DNA from: Desulfobulbaceae bacterium
Lineage (GTDB): Bacteria > Desulfobacterota > Desulfobulbia > Desulfobulbales > SURF-16
Assembly (NCBI GenBank): GCA_027859235.1
Contig: JAQIBE010000254.1
Location: forward strand, 1-43,136
Direction: 5' to 3'
DNA length: 43,136 nt
The notes under the pieces: model-generated
Told to the model about the DNA's origin: nothing
The model's input: the letters and a program-made list of their open reading frames with translations, nothing else
The model's database searches: none
Position numbers and translations under genes: made by a program
In this document: one piece after another, positions 40,640 through 43,136 of the stretch
Numbering within the stretch: the stretch's first letter is position 1
Layout of the letters: each line of letters opens with the position of its first letter

Positions 40640-40760
40640 TTAGGGCCGTTAAGAATGTTGACCCGGTAAGCGCAGACTCCGTTGTCTCAATTTCTTTATG
40701 GCACCTTATGCCAGCTCTGGACATCTCGCTGGCCATGTTATTTTTTTTACAACTGCTTAG
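40640..40760 (+). repeat. Intergenic element IE1, copy 4 of 4
   Basis: Begins TTAGGGCCGTTAAGAATG and ends TTTACAACTGCTTAGG, so a TTAGG direct repeat brackets this copy like a target duplication. The conserved 5' block is identical to copies 2 and 3. It ends 45 nt before the asd start. Confidence 0.9.
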
Positions 40761-40805
40761 GTGGATTTCCGCCTGTATTTAATAAAACTTGTCGGAGAAA
40801 AAGTT

Positions 40806-41831
40806 ATGAGAGAAGAAGGATATAATATTGCTATTGCCGGTGCCACGGGCGCTGTTGGCGGGGCCATGCTTGAGGTTTTAGAGAGACGGAATTTTCCAAT
40901 AAAATCATTACGACTTTTGGCATCCAGCCGTTCCGTGGGCAAGACCCTGAAATTCAAGGGTCAGGACATTGCTGTTGAGCTCCTTGATGCCGATGCCTTT
41001 GCCGGTATTGACATTGCTCTTTTCTCAGCCGGTGCCCAGCGTTCATTGGATTTTGCCCCAGCGGCGGCAAAAGCGGGTGCCATTGTGGTGGATAACTCCT
41101 CAGCCTATCGTATGGATAAGGAGATTCCTCTGGTTGTGCCTGAGGTGAATCCCCATGCCATTGCTGATCTGAAAAATCATGGGATCATTGCCAACCCGAA
41201 TTGCTCCACGATTCAAATGATGGTGGCCTTGAAGCCCATTCTTGATAAGGCCGGGATTAAACGTATCGTTGTCTCCACGTATCAGGCGGTTTCTGGATCG
41301 GGGAATCCTGCCATTGACGAGTTGAAAAATCAGGTTCAGGCCTATGCCAAGGGTGAGAAGATGGATGCGGAGGTCTATCCCCATCAAATTGCCTTTAACT
41401 GTTTGCCGCATATCGATTCCTTCCTTGATAACGGCTACACCAAGGAAGAGATGAAGATGGTCAATGAGACCCGGAAGATCTTTGAAGATGACACCATTGG
41501 CGTCACAGCCACCACGGTTCGCGTCCCTGTTATTTATGGTCATTCCGAGGCCGTGAATATTGAAACCAAATCAAAAATTACCGCCGCTGAAGTGAAAGCA
41601 CTTATGAAGAATGCTGAGGGTGTTGAGCTGGTGGATAATCCTGCGAACAATGAATATCCGCTGGCCATTCATTGTGTAGGTAAATTTGCAACCTTTGTCG
41701 GGCGTATTCGTGAAGATGAGTCCATTGAGAATGGTATTAATATGTGGATTGTCTCAGATAATATCATGAAAGGAGCAGCCTTGAATGCGGTGCAAATTGC
41801 TGAAGTTCTGATTAAAGACCACATTAAGTAG
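40806..41831 (+). CDS. asd: Aspartate-semialdehyde dehydrogenase
   Basis: A 341-residue NADP enzyme making L-aspartate semialdehyde, the branch point to lysine, diaminopimelate, threonine and methionine. The N-terminal IAIAGATGAVGGAMLEVLER binds NADP. The catalytic Cys is in NPNCSTIQM, with YQAVSGSGNPAIDELKNQ after it; the catalytic His lies in the RVPVIYGHSEAVNIE region. A frame 15 residues longer is open, but GGAG ahead of ATG 40806 decides the start. Together with hcyBio at 27.4 kb it supplies a direct route from aspartate to homocysteine. rsmD follows after 2 nt. Confidence 0.97.
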   Translation: MREEGYNIAIAGATGAVGGAMLEVLERRNFPIKSLRLLASSRSVGKTLKFKGQDIAVELLDADAFAGIDIALFSAGAQRSLDFAPAAAKAGAIVVDNSSAYRMDKEIPLVVPEVNPHAIADLKNHGIIANPNCSTIQMMVALKPILDKAGIKRIVVSTYQAVSGSGNPAIDELKNQVQAYAKGEKMDAEVYPHQIAFNCLPHIDSFLDNGYTKEEMKMVNETRKIFEDDTIGVTATTVRVPVIYGHSEAVNIETKSKITAAEVKALMKNAEGVELVDNPANNEYPLAIHCVGKFATFVGRIREDESIENGINMWIVSDNIMKGAALNAVQIAEVLIKDHIK

Positions 41832-41833
41832 AC

Positions 41834-42391
41834 ATGCGTATTATTAGTGGACAGGCGAAGGGGCGGAAGCTGCAGACCCCCAAGGGAGATCAGATCCGTC
41901 CCACCGCTGATCGGGCCCGGGAGGCACTTTTTAGTATTCTCGGGCCAGCCGTTATAGATTGTCGATTTATAGATCTTTTCGCCGGTACCGGGGCTGTGGG
42001 GCTCGAGGCTTTGAGTCGGGGGGCAGCCTCCTGTGTGTTTGTGGATTTCCACAAGACATCATCCACCCTGATCTCTGATAACAGTCGTCTCTGTGGAGTG
42101 ACTGAGCGCACCGTTATTTTAAAAAGAGATTTGCGCAGAGATCCTCATTATCTCACGAAGTTGGATTACGCGATCGATATCCTGTTTATGGATCCTCCTT
42201 ATAACAGAGGGTTCAGCAAGACGTTGTTTAGCTTTTTTGATGAGAATGCCCATATCTTTGCAAATGAAGCCACCATTATTATAGAAGAGTCTGAAGAGGT
42301 GAATCTGCCTGAACAGGGTGAGCATCTGCAGCTCGATGGTACACGTAAGTACGGAGAAGCTGTCTTTTGGATATATACATTAACCAGGTGA
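41834..42391 (+). CDS. rsmD: 16S rRNA (guanine966-N2)-methyltransferase
   Basis: A 185-residue SAM-dependent methyltransferase. MRIISGQAKGRKLQTPKGDQ and RPTADRAREALFSIL are the N-terminal signature, DLFAGTGAVGLEALSRGA is the SAM-binding loop, and ILFMDPPYNRG is the catalytic DPPY motif. It methylates guanine 966 of 16S rRNA. It lies between asd and coaD with gaps of 2 and 3 nt; rsmD-coaD pairing is widespread in bacteria, which supports both calls. Confidence 0.95.
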   Translation: MRIISGQAKGRKLQTPKGDQIRPTADRAREALFSILGPAVIDCRFIDLFAGTGAVGLEALSRGAASCVFVDFHKTSSTLISDNSRLCGVTERTVILKRDLRRDPHYLTKLDYAIDILFMDPPYNRGFSKTLFSFFDENAHIFANEATIIIEESEEVNLPEQGEHLQLDGTRKYGEAVFWIYTLTR

Positions 42392-42394
42392 GTC

Positions 42395-42922
42395 ATGAGC
42401 AGGGAAACATATAAGCCGTTTATTCGCGACAAGGTCACTGAAACCATAGCTGTATATCCAGGTACCTTTGACCCCATAACAAATGGTCATCTCGATATTA
42501 TCCACCGTTCCCTGGAAATCTTCGATAAGGTGATCGTCGCCATTGCTAAAAATGCCAATAAAGATGCATTATTCCCCCAGGAAGAACGTCTGCAAATGAT
42601 TCGGGATTGTTTTCCCGCCACAGAATCACGCATTGTGGTTGATTCTGTGGACGGTCTCTTGGTTGACTATGCCTACACCAAGGGGGCAAAGGCCATTGTC
42701 CGTGGCCTGCGTGCTGTTTCAGATTTCGACTATGAATTTCAACTTGCTTTGATGAATAGACGAATTGAGCGGGATGTGGAAACAGTCTTTCTCATGACTG
42801 GTTTACGCTGGATTTATATCAGCTCATCCATTATTAAAGATGTTGCCCGTTATGGTGGTGATACCAGCGGCCTTATTCCTGATCATGTGTGTGAGAAATT
42901 ACGTCAGGTTTTCATGACTTGA
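42395..42922 (+). CDS. coaD: Phosphopantetheine adenylyltransferase
   Basis: A 175-residue nucleotidyltransferase for the penultimate step of CoA synthesis. AVYPGTFDPITNGHLDIIHR carries the T/HxGH motif. VRGLRAVSDFDYEFQLALMN and YISSSIIKDVARYGGD are family signatures. The first 17 residues (MSRETYKPFIRDKVTET) are longer than usual, but AGGTGAG lies properly ahead of this ATG and no better internal start is seen. It closes the asd-rsmD-coaD unit. With panC, panD and coaE, four CoA-pathway genes occur in this window. Confidence 0.96.
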   Translation: MSRETYKPFIRDKVTETIAVYPGTFDPITNGHLDIIHRSLEIFDKVIVAIAKNANKDALFPQEERLQMIRDCFPATESRIVVDSVDGLLVDYAYTKGAKAIVRGLRAVSDFDYEFQLALMNRRIERDVETVFLMTGLRWIYISSSIIKDVARYGGDTSGLIPDHVCEKLRQVFMT

Positions 42923-42934
42923 TGCAATTTTTTC

Positions 42935-43132
42935 ATGATTACCACCCAACTTCAGCCAATGATATGAGTATTATTGGTTTTGATAGAGTTTCAGCGTGAA
43001 GTTTACGGTTTAGAATTAGATAACGTCAACATCCACGAACTGTAAACGGTAAACTGGCAACGGGTAACTGGTTGGAATAACAGAATATTGTTTACCACTC
43101 TCTAAGTTATGCTGAAGTTGGGTGGTAATCAT
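42935..43132. repeat. MITE-like element with perfect 22-bp terminal inverted repeats
   Basis: The left end 42935-42956 (starting ATGATTACCACCCAACTT) is the exact reverse complement of 43111-43132. Inside, AGTTTACGGTTTAG and GTAAACGGTAAACT form a second, near-perfect inverted pair. The element is 198 bp, has no coding frame, and follows coaD after a T run. It may also fold as a large hairpin in RNA and act as a terminator. Confidence 0.8.
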
Positions 43133-43136
43133 ATTT

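Noticed and set aside
40640-40805. Lysine or SAM riboswitch upstream of asd or hcyBio
   Set aside because: The intergenic element there has none of the conserved cores of those riboswitches, and the same sequence lies between the convergent HU and xseA genes.
1-43136. CRISPR array or prophage
   Set aside because: No regularly spaced short repeats were seen, and no phage structural, integrase or lysis genes are present.

Overview
The window looks like a chromosomal segment of an anaerobic, Gram-negative deltaproteobacterium (Desulfobacterota), most likely of the Desulfobulbales type. This is an inference from several things: futalosine-pathway menaquinone genes (mqnB, mqnD), a homocysteine synthase of the DUF39/HcyBio family known from sulfate reducers and methanogens, a CarD regulator, a fused chorismate mutase-prephenate dehydratase, a CDP-diacylglycerol phospholipid pair inside a leucine/isoleucine cluster, and a moderate GC content. 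No search could be run, so the species is open.

Layout. 1-3.9 kb is an accessory patch: the tail of a REP-type tyrosine transposase, a YefM/YoeB toxin-antitoxin pair, an AbiEi/AbiEii pair and a Fic-family protein with an altered active site. A second copy of the 3' end of cysS lies at 1.3 kb, so the AbiE and Fic genes sit between two diverged direct repeats (1249-1387 and 3858-3987). 3.9-9.1 kb holds cysS (-), a small unknown gene, serA, a DUF1844 gene, ispE and tRNA-Gln(TTG). 9.2-19.1 kb is a long plus-strand run of core genes: prs, rplY, pth, carD, rluD, coaE, rho, rpmE, prfA, prmC, murA. 19.1-23.8 kb is a minus-strand run: tsaD, a DUF2062 membrane protein, rsmA, an iron-dependent alcohol dehydrogenase, an unknown gene and a probable DUF166 gene. 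24-31.4 kb is a mosaic of short units: moaA, pheA (-), a CBS/ACT-like protein, the HcyBio-LarE pair, HU and xseA (-). 31.4-34.8 kb is a tightly coupled YfgM-like/panC/panD/mqnB/mqnD operon. 35-40.5 kb is ilvB-ilvN-psd-pssA-leuA, and 40.8-42.9 kb is asd-rsmD-coaD.

The core genes are ordinary and well preserved. The main unexplained signal is in the spaces between them. A roughly 120-bp intergenic element occurs four times (23.8, 27.2, 29.9 and 40.6 kb), always in the same orientation. Three copies end 23-55 nt before a start codon (moaA, hcyBio, asd). Two of those genes make and consume L-aspartate semialdehyde. A different 71-bp palindromic module occurs at 1.2 and 25.0 kb with its two arms exchanged around a fixed core. 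A 198-bp element with perfect 22-bp terminal inverted repeats closes the window. The most interesting gene pair is hcyBio plus a three-cysteine (probably [4Fe-4S]) LarE-like sulfur transferase 6 nt downstream, which suggests a sulfur-insertion partnership for making homocysteine.
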